The position numbers and the translations under genes are program-made. The notes beneath the pieces were generated by a model that saw nothing but the letters and a program-made list of their open reading frames with translations, did not search any database and had not been told where the DNA came from. This document shows, piece after piece, positions 6,408-6,556 of a stretch of 6,556 bases of DNA. Source of the stretch: Bacteroidia bacterium (GTDB lineage Bacteria > Bacteroidota > Bacteroidia > AKYH767-A > OLB10). The stretch's first letter is position 1. Each line of letters begins with the position of its first letter. Where the stretch lies: assembly GCA_025450095.1 (NCBI GenBank), contig JANWID010000341.1:1-6556 (forward strand). The letters are read 5' to 3'.

Positions 6408-6443
6408 ATGAGAATAGGAAAATTGCTACCTGTGCGTGCCTGA
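6408..6443 (+). pseudogene. Possible 5' stub of a gene cut by the adjacent insertion sequence
   Basis: ATG 6408 opens an 11-residue frame, MRIGKLLPVRA, that stops at TGA 6441-6443. That TGA coincides with the proposed first bases of the IS end (TGAAATAGG). A promoter-like box sits about 39 nt upstream of the ATG. Together this suggests a gene start interrupted by the element, but an 11-codon frame can arise by chance and no protein family can be named from it. Confidence 0.25.
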
Positions 6444-6556
6444 AATAGGTTGACCAATAAATCAATCTATCATGACACAAATAAAAGCAAAAAAAATTGT
6501 CTATTTGAGACAACGACGTGTCTTCAGCGAAGCTATTCGCAGAGCCACTGTTAAGG
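6441..6556 (+). mobile_element. Left end of a probable IS3-type insertion sequence (continues beyond window)
   Basis: The sequence TGAAATAGGTTGACC at 6441-6455 starts with TG, as IS3-family terminal repeats usually do, and lies 31 bp before the start of an OrfA-like reading frame. A short leader of this kind between terminal repeat and orfA is typical of the family. The opposite end is outside the window, so neither the inverted repeat nor a target duplication can be verified. The exact left boundary could be off by several bases. Confidence 0.4.
6472..6556 (+). CDS. N-terminus of probable IS3-family OrfA (HTH transposase subunit), truncated by window end
   Basis: ATG 6472 opens a frame of 28 codons that runs off the right edge. 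The peptide is strongly basic and contains RRVFSEAIRRATVK, which matches the opening of HTH_Tnp_1-type OrfA proteins (RKFSEEFKRKVVKE-like), the DNA-binding subunit that recognises the IS ends. The helix-turn-helix itself and any programmed frameshift to OrfB lie outside the window. An in-frame TGA at 6451-6453 limits upstream extension, and no other ATG lies between, so this start is well constrained. No Shine-Dalgarno is visible. Confidence 0.6.
   Translation, partial: MTQIKAKKIVYLRQRRVFSEAIRRATVK

Larger units (their letters stand above)
6221..6408. repeat. Long-range imperfect inverted repeat bounding a non-coding segment
   Basis: AACCACCAA at 6232-6240 is the exact reverse complement of TTGGTGGTT at 6383-6391. 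The outer flanks also correspond: TTTCA at 6221-6225 matches TGAAA at 6404-6408, with a short ACAA/TTGT block between. The left arm spans 6221-6240 and the right arm 6383-6408, about 20 and 26 nt, with a gap of six bases in the alignment. The enclosed segment is about 140 nt and has no ORF. It could be a MITE-like relic or a chance similarity. The right arm itself contains GTTGAGTT-GTTGAG, an 8-nt repetition. Confidence 0.35.

Overview
This window looks like a piece of a Bacteroidota chromosome, probably from a Sphingobacteriia/Chitinophagia-like lineage. Three predicted secreted proteins end in a type IX secretion system (T9SS) type A sorting domain, a system largely confined to this phylum. 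The starts have AT-rich leaders without Shine-Dalgarno sequences, and TAnnTTTG-like boxes of the Bacteroidota promoter type occur. No RNA gene, CRISPR array or replication origin is visible.

Layout from left to right. Positions 2-109 hold the C-terminal tail of an unidentified, possibly transposase, protein. Positions 231-1238 (+) encode a secreted protein with a probable jelly-roll domain and a T9SS tail. It is followed after 33 bp by a membrane-anchored DUF3179 protein (1272-2417, +). A centre-symmetric palindrome of 72 nt (2441-2512) with a T-rich flank separates this pair from the convergent gene at 2538-4244 (-), a seven-repeat delta-60/DUF5122 beta-propeller with an Ig/PKD-like domain and a T9SS tail. 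After a 300-bp divergent intergenic region comes 4545-5732 (+), a six-Asp-box (BNR-type) propeller with a T9SS tail. A small DUF1801/YdhG-like cytoplasmic protein follows at 5780-6199 (+). The last ~350 bp are non-coding accessory DNA: a long-armed inverted repeat, a 9-nt-period AATCAG-type repeat, a promoter-like box, an 11-codon ORF fragment, and the left end and first 28 codons of a probable IS3-type OrfA.

How the genes relate. The three T9SS cargo proteins share an export route but differ in architecture, and nothing here shows that they act together. The DUF3179 gene may be cotranscribed with the first cargo gene. The window is flanked by probable mobile-element sequence on the right and possibly on the left. 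I see no clear defence system, biosynthetic cluster or complete mobile element. The least explained items are the palindromic and short-period intergenic elements, the two-lobed DUF3179 protein, and the possible IS insertion into a gene start at the right edge.
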